Positions 8,259 through 15,202 of a stretch of DNA of 24,800 nt are shown here, in pieces. Positions within the stretch are counted from its first letter, which is position 1. The number at the start of each line of letters is the position of its first letter. A program made the position numbers and the translations under genes. This DNA comes from VBOC01 sp035635475 (GTDB taxonomy: Bacteria; Bacteroidota; Ignavibacteria; UBA10030; SZUA-254). The stretch spans positions 1 to 24,800 of the forward strand of contig DASQAZ010000150.1 of NCBI GenBank assembly GCA_035635475.1. The letters run 5' to 3'. The notes under the pieces were generated by a model. That model did no database searches and was not told where the DNA came from. It worked only from the letters and a program-made list of their open reading frames with translations.

Positions 8259-8798
8259 ATGAATATCCTCAATTTCAAGACCTGTCTCTCGCTCGGTGCG
8301 CTCTGTTTCGTGCTGGCAGCGAATGCGACTGCCCAGAACGACACCACGGGCTGGTTTGCTTTCGATGGAGGATTCGGGACCCCGCGCACCGGCAATTCGG
8401 TCGTAAAATCGGGGCTCGGACAACCTTTCATGGGGATTTTGCAGCAAAATAACACGAAGGTCTCGGGAGGATTCTTGTCCCATCCGCTGCTTCGAGGGAC
8501 GCTCCTTGGCGTAAAGGACCGGGACCGTGTTCCATTTGCGTTCTCTCTTCTTCAGAATTTTCCCAATCCGTTCAACCCATCGACCCGGATTGAGTACGCA
8601 CTTGCGGAGCCAGCCATGGTTTCATTAAAGATATTCAATTTGCTGGGACAGCAGGTTTCGACACTAGTTGATGAGCTTCAACAGGCGGGAAATCGGTCTG
8701 TGGAATTAGACGCGTCGGTATTTCCAAGCGGCGTCTACTTCTATCGTCTCCAGGCAGGCAAGTTCGTGGACGTGAAGAAAATGATACTGATGCGCTGA
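8259..8798 (+). CDS. Small secreted protein with T9SS type A sorting domain
   Basis: 179 aa. A signal peptide covers residues 1-26 (ending ATAQ). Residues about 30-75 (FAFDGGFGTPRTGNSVVKSG, LGQPFMG, VSGGF) resemble the short S.GG......L.GTIGQP.AG......GGFW domain that often stands alone before Por tails. Residues 95-179 are the sorting domain: NFPNPFNPSTRIEYAL, IFNLLGQQVSTLV, FPSGVYFYRLQAGKF. It starts 12 nt after the 905-aa gene, so the two are very likely co-transcribed. A role as outer-surface partner or anchor of the fibre-like protein is inference. A strong terminator at 8899-8945 ends the unit. Confidence 0.88.
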   Translation: MNILNFKTCLSLGALCFVLAANATAQNDTTGWFAFDGGFGTPRTGNSVVKSGLGQPFMGILQQNNTKVSGGFLSHPLLRGTLLGVKDRDRVPFAFSLLQNFPNPFNPSTRIEYALAEPAMVSLKIFNLLGQQVSTLVDELQQAGNRSVELDASVFPSGVYFYRLQAGKFVDVKKMILMR

Positions 8799-8898
8799 CG
8801 ATCCTCGGATTCAATGGTCGAGGCCGCCGGATGTGAATTGGAGGCAGTCACGCGAAGGATGGCTCTCCCCGGGTAGCCCTTCCAAAAACACAACAAGT

Positions 8899-8945
8899 AG
8901 CCGGCCCATCTCGCGATCAGGCGGGACGAGCCGGCTTTATTTTTT
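8899..8945 (+). terminator. Rho-independent terminator
   Basis: AGCCGGC (8899-8905) pairs with GCCGGCT (8930-8936). The inner arms CATCTCGC/GCGGGACG extend the stem with one mismatch and one G:U, leaving a GATCAG loop. A T-rich run (ttattttttt) follows. It ends the 5529-8798 unit and may act weakly on the convergent MoaD-like gene, which stops at 8959. Confidence 0.8.
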
Positions 8946-8958
8946 GGATCTCTCTACC

Positions 8959-9255
8959 CTAGCCGCCTGCTATGGATGCCAATATAACCAGCGGCTCCGC
9001 TCCCGAGATGACCGGGTCTGGCAGCGTCACGTTCGCCGGCTCCAGAGAGAGGTCCTCCTGACAGGCGAAGTACCTTAAGAACGGCCGGCGTTCCTGCGTG
9101 ACATGATCGCGGATCGTCCCTTTGAGCATCGGATAGCGGGCCTCCAGCGCGTCGAGGACCGAGCCCAGCGTGGCAGGACCCTCGACTGTGAGTTCCACTT
9201 CTCCGTCGACGTGAGCCAGCGTTTTGAGGGGATATGGAAGTACTACCCGGATCAT
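8959..9255 (-). CDS. MoaD/ThiS family ubiquitin-like protein ending in Gly-Gly
   Basis: 98 aa, a beta-grasp protein with the usual pattern: a first strand (MIRVVLPYPLKTLA), the ATLGSVLDALEARYP helix, and a C-terminal ...ILASIAGG. The terminal Gly-Gly is what E1-like enzymes (MoeB/ThiF) adenylate and then thiocarboxylate for sulfur transfer or conjugate to targets. It is slightly longer than MoaD (about 80 aa), with an insert RRPFLRYFACQEDLSLEP. No E1, MoaE, ThiG or cysteine/tryptophan biosynthesis gene is in the window, so a molybdopterin or thiamin role is unsupported. Its start overlaps the stop of the upstream propeller gene by 4 nt, so the two are translationally coupled. I recall the same pair in other bacteria, annotated as exo-alpha-sialidase plus MoaD/ThiS; this was not checked. 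Confidence 0.85.
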   Translation of the reverse strand: MIRVVLPYPLKTLAHVDGEVELTVEGPATLGSVLDALEARYPMLKGTIRDHVTQERRPFLRYFACQEDLSLEPANVTLPDPVISGAEPLVILASIAGG

Positions 9256-10439
9256 GCCAGAGTCTGGACCTCCACGGAGAACACGGGCGGCAGATCACGA
9301 ACGATCGGGAACCATTTGTCTCCGGAATCGGCCGACGCATACACCTGTCCTCCGGTGGTTCCGAAATACACGCCGCAGGGATCGAGCGAGTCGACCGACA
9401 TCGAGTCGCGCAGCACATTGACGTAGCAGTCTCGCTGCGGCAGACCGTTCGTGAGCGGTTCCCACTCGTTTCCGCCCGAGCGGCTGCGGTACACGCGCAG
9501 TTTCCCCTCGAGAGGAAAATGTTCGGAGTCGCTTTTAATAGGCACGACATAGATTGTTTCCGGCTCGTGCGCGTGAACATCGATGACAAATCCGAAATCG
9601 GTCGGCAGATTGCCGCTGACCTCGCGCCAGTTATCGCCCGCGTCGTCTGTGCGCAAGACGTCCCAATGCTTCTGCATGAACAGTGTGTTCGGACGAGACC
9701 GGTGCATTGCAATGCGGTGGACACAGTGACCAATCTCGGCATTCGGATCGGGGATGTATTCAGACTTGAGCCCGCGATTGATCGGTTTCCACGACGTGCC
9801 GCCGTCATCAGAGCGGAAGGCGCCCGCCGAGGAGATGGCAACGAAAATTCGCTTGGAATTTTTGGGATCCAGAAGGATCGTATGCAGGCACATCCCGCCT
9901 GCACCCGGCGCCCATTTCGGTCCTGTCCCGTGACCGCGCAGTCCTGCCAGTTCCTGCCAGGTTTTTCCACCGTCGGTCGTGCGGAAGATCGCCGCGTCCT
10001 CAATGCCGGCGTAGACCGTATTCGGATCGGTAAGGGACGGCTCAAGATGCCAAACGCGCTTAAACTCCCACGGGTGTTGAGTGCCGTCGTACCACTGGTG
10101 CGTGGTGAGGGGCTTCCCGCTACCCGGAGAGGTGTCATAAACGAACTTGTTGCTTTCACCCATGGGCATGCCGTCCGGAGTCTTGGTCGGTTCACCCGGC
10201 TTTGTACCCGGCTGCTCCCAGGTTTTGCCGCCGTCGCTGGAGCGCTGAATGATCTGACCAAACCAGCCGCTGGTCTGCGAGGCGTACAGCCGGTTCGGAT
10301 CGGCGGGGGAGCCCTTCATATGATAAATCTCCCAGCCTATGAAATGGGGTCCGCTGACATCCCACTTCTGTCGTTTTCCGTCTGATGTAAGAATAAATGC
10401 GCCTTTATGCGTCCCTACCAACACTCGTACCGAGCTCAT
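9252..10439 (-). CDS. Cytoplasmic Asp-box (BNR/sialidase-like) beta-propeller protein
   Basis: 395 aa with at least six Asp-box turns: SSDGGKTWEQ, TTDGGKTWQEL, SDDGGTSWKPI, TDDAGDNWREV, a degenerate SRSGGNEWEPL and SADSGDKWFPI. They are spaced as in a six- or seven-bladed propeller. The N-terminus (MSSVRVLVGTHKGAFIL) is a first blade strand, not a signal peptide, so the protein is probably cytoplasmic, unlike true sialidases. I see no sialidase catalytic Arg triad or Tyr/Glu pair that I could assign, and 'exo-alpha-sialidase' would be an over-call. The ATG at 10439 has GGGGGAAAG upstream, and a promoter fits at 10529-10557. It leads a two-gene operon with the ubiquitin-like protein. A scaffold or substrate-recognition role for that partner is inference. 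Confidence 0.85.
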   Translation of the reverse strand: MSSVRVLVGTHKGAFILTSDGKRQKWDVSGPHFIGWEIYHMKGSPADPNRLYASQTSGWFGQIIQRSSDGGKTWEQPGTKPGEPTKTPDGMPMGESNKFVYDTSPGSGKPLTTHQWYDGTQHPWEFKRVWHLEPSLTDPNTVYAGIEDAAIFRTTDGGKTWQELAGLRGHGTGPKWAPGAGGMCLHTILLDPKNSKRIFVAISSAGAFRSDDGGTSWKPINRGLKSEYIPDPNAEIGHCVHRIAMHRSRPNTLFMQKHWDVLRTDDAGDNWREVSGNLPTDFGFVIDVHAHEPETIYVVPIKSDSEHFPLEGKLRVYRSRSGGNEWEPLTNGLPQRDCYVNVLRDSMSVDSLDPCGVYFGTTGGQVYASADSGDKWFPIVRDLPPVFSVEVQTLA

Positions 10440-10528
10440 TTTCTTTCCCCCATCATTGTTTGTTTTCCCGGTGTTTTGTGGCTTCGTTGGTTAGCGGCAC
10501 CGCCCCCCGTGACTGGTGCGCTTGTGTA

Positions 10529-10557
10529 ATAATATCAAAATACTTCTGCAAAATCAA
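10529..10557 (-). promoter_or_regulatory. Sigma-70-like promoter for propeller/MoaD-like operon
   Basis: On the minus strand TTGATT (10552-10557) and TATTAT (10529-10534) are 17 bp apart, about 90 nt upstream of the ATG at 10439. The stretch 10440-10576 is otherwise AT-rich and holds no gene that I can support. Confidence 0.5.
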
Positions 10558-10576
10558 AAAACGCGCATCGCTTCTC

Positions 10577-11860
10577 TCAAGGACTTTTCAAATATTTTAT
10601 TCGTTGGTTCGTCCGCTGATACAGTGAGTTCTTATCTCCGGAAGGGGCACAGAACGCTATCGCCTTCCTGTAGAATTCAAGCGCCTTCGATTTATCCTGA
10701 AACAAATTCTCGTAAAGCACTCCGATGTTGAAGTATGTCCGGGAGGATTTCGGGTTCTCACGCAGTGCCAATTGATACGCCTCCAGAGAGGCCCTCTTTG
10801 ATTTCAATTCGTAGTAGGCAGTGCCGATCCGATCGTACGCGTTCGCTATGAGGTCAGACTTTGAAAAAAGAATGGCGTGTTTTAACGCCTTGATAGCCGC
10901 GTCATACCGGTGCAGTTCCACGAGACTCAATCCAAGATTGAAGTAGGCACCCGGATTTGTTGAATCGGCGGCAAGAACAATTCGGAACTTCAACGCGGCC
11001 GAGTCGTATTTGCCCAGGTAATAGTAGCATAACCCTTCCTGTTCATAGGCATTTGGTCTGTAGGGGTCTTGCTCCACCTGGAAATAGAGCAACAGCGCTT
11101 TCCTGTAATACTTCGATCTAAAATAGCAATTGGCCAGGTTCATCTTAAGACTGGCGTCTCCGGGCTGCATCGCCAGAGCTTGTTGGAACGCTACGGTTGC
11201 ATAGACTATTGAATCAGCCTCAAGGTAGGCAAACGCAATATCCCTAATACACGGAAAATAGGCGGGATTGAGCTCGAGAGCTTTGTTGTATTCGGCGATG
11301 GCGTCAATAATTTTCTTGCTTGAACGATATGCCGACCCGAGCAAATAATGCATCTGTTGAGAGTTTGAATCAATGGTCAAACCCTTTCGCAAGAAGGTGA
11401 TTGCCGTGTCGTAAAGACCTTCTTGAAGATAGATTTGGGACAGGCTCGACACGGCCCTTGTTTCATTCGGATGCAGTTGAATGAGTCTAAGGTAATAGAA
11501 TTTGCTCTTATCGAAAAGGCCGCATTGAAAGGATACCTGTGCCGCGTGTGTGATGAGAAGAATGTTGGAGGAGTCGCGCCGAAGCCCGAGGCCAAAGCTA
11601 CGATCCGCATCCTGGCAATATCCAAGCTCGGACAGAGACAAACCGAGGTAATCGTACGCCCGGACAATCGAAGAATCCCTTCCTAGAGCACGACCGAGTA
11701 ATTCAATTGCCGAGGAATAATCCCCCCTGTTAAAATTCTGGAGTCCTGCCTCAAGCAACGTAACAGCAACAGAATCAGATTGACCTCGGAGAGAAAAGAA
11801 AATCGAGAAGAGAAGAATTGTTTCCGAGATCAGAAAGGATGAAAACCGAATCCTCGGCAT
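10577..11860 (-). CDS. Exported tetratricopeptide repeat protein
   Basis: 427 aa from ATG 11860, which has AAGG 5 nt upstream and leads directly into a signal peptide (MPRIRFSSFLISETILLFSI, cleavage near LRGQS). In-frame ATGs at 11875 and 11938 would add charged residues ahead of it and have no spaced ribosome site. The rest is about eleven TPR units with the usual pattern (AGLQNFNRGDYSSAIELLGRA; YNKALELNPAYFP; YFNLGLSLVELHRYDAAIKA; YFNIGVLYENLFQDKSKALE). TPR proteins of this kind act as protein-protein scaffolds in the periplasm or at the outer membrane; the partner is not evident. Base composition looks lower in GC than both neighbours. It is separated from the Xaa-Pro aminopeptidase gene by 160 bp. 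Confidence 0.85.
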   Translation of the reverse strand: MPRIRFSSFLISETILLFSIFFSLRGQSDSVAVTLLEAGLQNFNRGDYSSAIELLGRALGRDSSIVRAYDYLGLSLSELGYCQDADRSFGLGLRRDSSNILLITHAAQVSFQCGLFDKSKFYYLRLIQLHPNETRAVSSLSQIYLQEGLYDTAITFLRKGLTIDSNSQQMHYLLGSAYRSSKKIIDAIAEYNKALELNPAYFPCIRDIAFAYLEADSIVYATVAFQQALAMQPGDASLKMNLANCYFRSKYYRKALLLYFQVEQDPYRPNAYEQEGLCYYYLGKYDSAALKFRIVLAADSTNPGAYFNLGLSLVELHRYDAAIKALKHAILFSKSDLIANAYDRIGTAYYELKSKRASLEAYQLALRENPKSSRTYFNIGVLYENLFQDKSKALEFYRKAIAFCAPSGDKNSLYQRTNQRIKYLKSP

Positions 11861-11963
11861 GTCGACCTTATCCATCAAGAAATCTGTCTCATGCAAGCGC
11901 CGAATTTCAAGCCCCCCTGGCTTCCTCCGCCGATCCATCCTCGACTAAAACATGGATTTCCTT

Positions 11964-11993
11964 ATTTTAGTCTACATAGCCACGTTAAAACAA
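11964..11993 (-). promoter_or_regulatory. Weak candidate promoter for the TPR gene
   Basis: TTGTTT (11988-11993) and TAAAAT (11964-11969) on the minus strand are separated by 18 bp, in the AT-rich gap before the TPR gene. It is the only promoter-like match there. Confidence 0.3.
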
Positions 11994-12020
11994 GAGAATC
12001 CATTGTTGAATCGCCCCGCG

Positions 12021-13487
12021 CTACTTAATCGGAAGAGCCCCGATCCCCGGCTCCTTCATCAGCCGCTCGACGGCGTCGGCATCTCTCGGCAAATCCTTCG
12101 TGAGCAGCTCATACCCGCTTTCGGTTACCAGAACATCGTCCTCCAGCCTTACGCCGATATTCCAGTATTTGGGATAGACACCGTCCGAATGAGCGGGAAT
12201 ATAAATGCCCGGCTCCACCGTCCATACCTCCCCCGCCCTTAACACGCCTGTCAGCGAGACATCGTGGACGTCGAGGCCGACCGGGTGCCCGACGCCATGC
12301 ATGAAATACTTCCGGTAGTCCGCCGAATCTTTGATAATGCCCAGTTTCAGCAATCCGTCGCGGACCACCTCGATCGCCTTCTTGTTCACAATCGCATAGT
12401 AATTGACGCCGGGCTTCATGAGGTCCATCGACTTCTCCTGGGCGCTCAGGACGATGTCATAGATTTGCCGCTGAGGCGGAGTGAATTTTCCCCCCACCGG
12501 AATCGTGCGCGTGATGTCGGACGCATAATTGTGATACTCTGCGCCGCAATCGGCGACGATCACCTCTCCGGAGCCAAACCGCCGGCGGTTCGACCCATAG
12601 TGAAGGATGACCGAGTTCTCGTTGGAACCGACGATGCACGGATAGGCCATATACTCGGCTCCCTGGCTGCCGGTGACGTACTCGAAGACGGCCTGAAGCT
12701 GATACTCGTACATCCCCGGCTTACACGATTTCATCATCTGCCGGTGTCCCTCCATCGATATGTCGACAGCCCGCCGGATCAGGCGAAGCTCCTCGGGGCT
12801 CTTGACTTCCCGCATCTGGCGGACGAGCGGGATTGGATTGCGGATTCCCACTCTTCCCCCATGCTGAAGCCCGCGTTCGAAATTCCCAACGGTTCGAACG
12901 AAGTCCGCGAGCTTTCCCTCCGCCTGGGGCGGCTCCAACGGGAAGTACGCCTGTTTGGCGTTGAAGACAATCTTGCCCAGCGTTTTCTCAACATCTGAAT
13001 TGGGGAGAGATGACTCGAAGCCGAGCACCCGGATGGCGCCGTATGGACCGAGCTGTCTGCCGGTCCAGGTCTCCCGTGCCGGGTTGCGCTCGTCGACGAA
13101 CAAGACCTCACGCACATTGTGCTTCCCCGAAGTATCGGACACCTCGAACGGCTTCGACGACAGCAGCAGGAAAGAATTCGGCTGATTACAGCCTGTCAGA
13201 TAGAAAAAATCGTTATCCTGACGGTACTTGAATTCGGTATCGTTAATGCGGGTGTGCTCCGGCGCGGAATAAAACACAGCAAGGGCCGAATCCCCGATCG
13301 CGTGGAGCAATTTCTCCCGGTTCGCCTTGAAGAAAGAAGGAGGCAGGAGATCGGTATCGTACAATCCGTACTCGGCATAGCTCATGCCCTGCGAGAAGGC
13401 GGATGAGAGGAAAAAGACGGTCAACAGTGCAGCCAGCGCCGTTCTCACCGTCGCTTCCGGGATCGTGGACCAACGATTTGTCTTCAA
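12021..13487 (-). CDS. pepP: Exported Xaa-Pro aminopeptidase (M24B)
   Basis: 488 aa from TTG 13487. AGGAGG lies exactly 6 nt upstream of this TTG and decides the start. An ATG at 13514 would place that ribosome site inside the gene. A signal peptide follows (TALAALLTVFFLSSAFSQG). Residues about 35-180 are the aminopeptidase P N-terminal domain (RQDNDFFYLTGCNQP). The pita-bread catalytic domain then carries the five metal ligands: Asp in VADCGAEY, Asp in SDITRT, His in MHGVGHPVGLD, Glu in TVEPGIYIP and Glu in VRLEDDVL. It should remove an N-terminal residue next to proline, using two metal ions, in the periplasm or outside the cell. It lies 47 nt after the M19 dipeptidase gene, so the two probably form a peptide-scavenging operon. 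The gene name is by family only. Confidence 0.93.
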   Translation of the reverse strand: MKTNRWSTIPEATVRTALAALLTVFFLSSAFSQGMSYAEYGLYDTDLLPPSFFKANREKLLHAIGDSALAVFYSAPEHTRINDTEFKYRQDNDFFYLTGCNQPNSFLLLSSKPFEVSDTSGKHNVREVLFVDERNPARETWTGRQLGPYGAIRVLGFESSLPNSDVEKTLGKIVFNAKQAYFPLEPPQAEGKLADFVRTVGNFERGLQHGGRVGIRNPIPLVRQMREVKSPEELRLIRRAVDISMEGHRQMMKSCKPGMYEYQLQAVFEYVTGSQGAEYMAYPCIVGSNENSVILHYGSNRRRFGSGEVIVADCGAEYHNYASDITRTIPVGGKFTPPQRQIYDIVLSAQEKSMDLMKPGVNYYAIVNKKAIEVVRDGLLKLGIIKDSADYRKYFMHGVGHPVGLDVHDVSLTGVLRAGEVWTVEPGIYIPAHSDGVYPKYWNIGVRLEDDVLVTESGYELLTKDLPRDADAVERLMKEPGIGALPIK

Positions 13488-13534
13488 GTTGCCCCTCCTT
13501 AAAATGAGCTGCATTCTGTGCGGGCGAATTCCCT

Positions 13535-14716
13535 CTAGTGCCGCTCCACTTCCCGCAAAACCCTCAGGAAATTTTCCCCGAGGATTTTCTTTACGTCCCC
13601 TTCAGAATACCCCCGGGCGAGCAGCTCCCGTGTGATGTTCGGCAGGGCGGTGACGTCGTCCATGCCCAGGGGAGTGACGTGGATCCCGTCGAAGTCGGAC
13701 CCGATTCCCACGTGATCCGCCCCGATGAGCTTCGCAACATAATCGAAATGGTCGATCAGCTTTGCCAGTGCCGGACGGATGGGCCCATACTCCCTGCTTA
13801 ATTGCTCCGCGGTGAATTGATCCCTGATGAAGTCGTCCCCCCGAATAGTCGCCCGGATGGAATCGATCCGTGCCTTGTTCCTTTCAAGCATCGCACTCTC
13901 TTTTGACGCGAACGTGCTGTCGATGAACGCCGGGGCAAAATTGATGAATACCACCCCTCCGTTCCGGGCGACCGCTTTCAATTGATCGTCCTTCAGGTTC
14001 CTCCGGTGGTGGCACAACGCCCAGGCGGATGAATGGGAAGCGATGATAGGTTTCCTTGTCACTTTTATCACGTCCCAAAAGGTCTTTTCCCCCACGTGCG
14101 AAACGTCGACCATCATCCCGATCTGGTTCATCCGGCGTACGACCTTCCTGCCGAAGGCCGTGAGCCCCTTGTGCGTCAGTTTCGCTTCAGGATCGCTTTC
14201 GTCTTTGGCCGATGTCGCCCAGCCGGTGCTGTTATTCCAGGTCAGCGTCATATACCGGACCCCGCGCCGGTAAAAGTGGTCCAGTTTCCGGAGGTCGTTC
14301 CCGATCGGATGACCGCCTTCCATTCCCAGCATCGCAACGAACTTCCCCTCCTTCACCAATCGCTTAACATCATCTGCGGTTCGGGCGTATCCGACCTCTT
14401 TTGGATTCCGCCGAACGAAACTGTCGATGGAATCAATCTGTTCGTCCGCCTGATCGAAGTAGGAATGGGCCGTCTTTTCCGGAGGAATCCAGATCGAGAA
14501 CATCTCGACGTCGAGGCCTCCCTCCCGGAAGCGGGGCAAATCGGATTGACCATGACGGGTCCGGATGGAAATGTCCTCCCCCGCCAGGATTCGCTGGACT
14601 ACGTCGTTGTGCGTGTCGACCACAACGGATTCGAAATGAAGCGTCTTATAATCTACTCCCGCCCTGAAGCCGAAAGAGAATGCGAGAACTATGAGAACGG
14701 TTGTGAGAGCTTTCAT
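13535..14716 (-). CDS. Exported membrane-dipeptidase family protein (M19)
   Basis: 393 aa from ATG 14716, which opens a signal peptide (MKALTTVLIVLAFSFGFRAG). A TTG at 14743 would add nine residues without a ribosome site; neither start has a strong one. Zinc-ligand and substrate motifs of the renal dipeptidase family are in order: VVDTHNDVV (HxD), EGGHPIG (Glu), DVSHVGEKTFWDV, PIIASHSSAWALC, and GIGSDFDGI near the C-terminus. The enzyme hydrolyses dipeptides, often including D-residues or beta-lactams. The length is typical (about 370-400). It lies upstream of the M24B gene on the same strand; together they would finish oligopeptide breakdown outside the cytoplasm. Confidence 0.93.
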   Translation of the reverse strand: MKALTTVLIVLAFSFGFRAGVDYKTLHFESVVVDTHNDVVQRILAGEDISIRTRHGQSDLPRFREGGLDVEMFSIWIPPEKTAHSYFDQADEQIDSIDSFVRRNPKEVGYARTADDVKRLVKEGKFVAMLGMEGGHPIGNDLRKLDHFYRRGVRYMTLTWNNSTGWATSAKDESDPEAKLTHKGLTAFGRKVVRRMNQIGMMVDVSHVGEKTFWDVIKVTRKPIIASHSSAWALCHHRRNLKDDQLKAVARNGGVVFINFAPAFIDSTFASKESAMLERNKARIDSIRATIRGDDFIRDQFTAEQLSREYGPIRPALAKLIDHFDYVAKLIGADHVGIGSDFDGIHVTPLGMDDVTALPNITRELLARGYSEGDVKKILGENFLRVLREVERH

Positions 14717-14812
14717 TTTGGAGAGTATGGGAAGGCCGGTCAAGCAGTCGACAGGCGCCGCAGGCCCGTCAGCGAACCGCCGTGCGGAAGCTGACTTGAA
14801 CCCGTCATAATA

Positions 14813-14851
14813 GAAGGACCGGAGGAAGTCAATTCCCCCTCCGGCTCCTTC
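14813..14851 (-). terminator. Probable terminator after the histone-like gene
   Basis: On the minus strand GAAGGAGCCGGAGG pairs with CCTCCGGTCCTTC with one bulge, around a loop of about 12 nt, followed by only a short T/A-rich stretch (TATTAT). It lies between the stop of the Hc1-like gene (14918) and the dipeptidase start. A second GC-only hairpin at 14889-14907 sits just before it. Confidence 0.45.
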
Positions 14852-14917
14852 TCAAGAAACTCGTGAAAATCCTATCAGGAAACTCCGTGCCGGCCTCGGG
14901 GGCCGGCGTGAACGGCC

Positions 14918-15127
14918 CTACATGCTTGGGCCGCCGCCGCCTTCCGATTCCTTGGCCTTTTGCTTGATCTCCTGAATTTCCTTTCGGATCTCCTGGGCCT
15001 TCTTTTTCAGCTCGTTCATCTCCTTTCGAACGCGCGTACCGGCGGACTTGTTTCCCTTCTCGTAGAACTTGATGAAGTCCTTCTCGAAGCTATTCAACAA
15101 GTCGCGCAGTTCTGAGTATCTGCTCAT
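14918..15127 (-). CDS. Histone H1-like (Hc1-type) small basic protein
   Basis: 69 aa, Lys/Glu-rich and almost wholly helical. The KFYEKGNKSAGTRVRKEMNE segment closely matches the conserved core of bacterial histone H1/Hc1-like proteins known in Bacteroidota, Chlorobiota and chlamydiae (FEKFYDKGNxxAGTRVRKxMQ from memory). The tail ends in GGGGPSM rather than the long Lys/Ala tail of chlamydial Hc1. The ATG has GGAGAG 5 nt upstream. It probably binds DNA and helps compact the nucleoid. A coiled-coil protein of another kind is the alternative, but the AGTRVRK match is specific. Confidence 0.85.
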   Translation of the reverse strand: MSRYSELRDLLNSFEKDFIKFYEKGNKSAGTRVRKEMNELKKKAQEIRKEIQEIKQKAKESEGGGGPSM

Positions 15128-15202
15128 TGTATCTCTCCATGTTGTGAGTGAATGTTCCCCGCCCGCTGAATCCGGCAGGTCCCCGCCTTCTCGGCGTATG
15201 GA

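Noticed and set aside
8954..10385. Long open frames antisense to the propeller gene on both strands (about 380-435 codons)
   Set aside because: They encode Arg/Ser- or Arg/Ala-rich sequence with no family motif, while the propeller frame has six Asp boxes. They are composition shadows.
9252..10439. Calling the propeller an exo-alpha-sialidase
   Set aside because: Asp boxes are structural turns found in many propellers; no sialidase catalytic residues or signal peptide were identified.
10436..10456. Six-codon open frame (MMGERK) whose stop overlaps the propeller ATG
   Set aside because: It uses the ribosome-site bases of the propeller gene as codons; probably chance, though a coupling leader cannot be excluded.
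12264..12998. Plus-strand open frame of 244 codons opposite the M24B gene
   Set aside because: It is the complement of conserved metal-ligand motifs, with no recognisable domain and no ribosome site.
14889..14907. GC hairpin GCCGGC...GCCGGC after the histone-like gene
   Set aside because: There is no T-run on either strand; the hairpin at 14813-14851 is the better terminator candidate.
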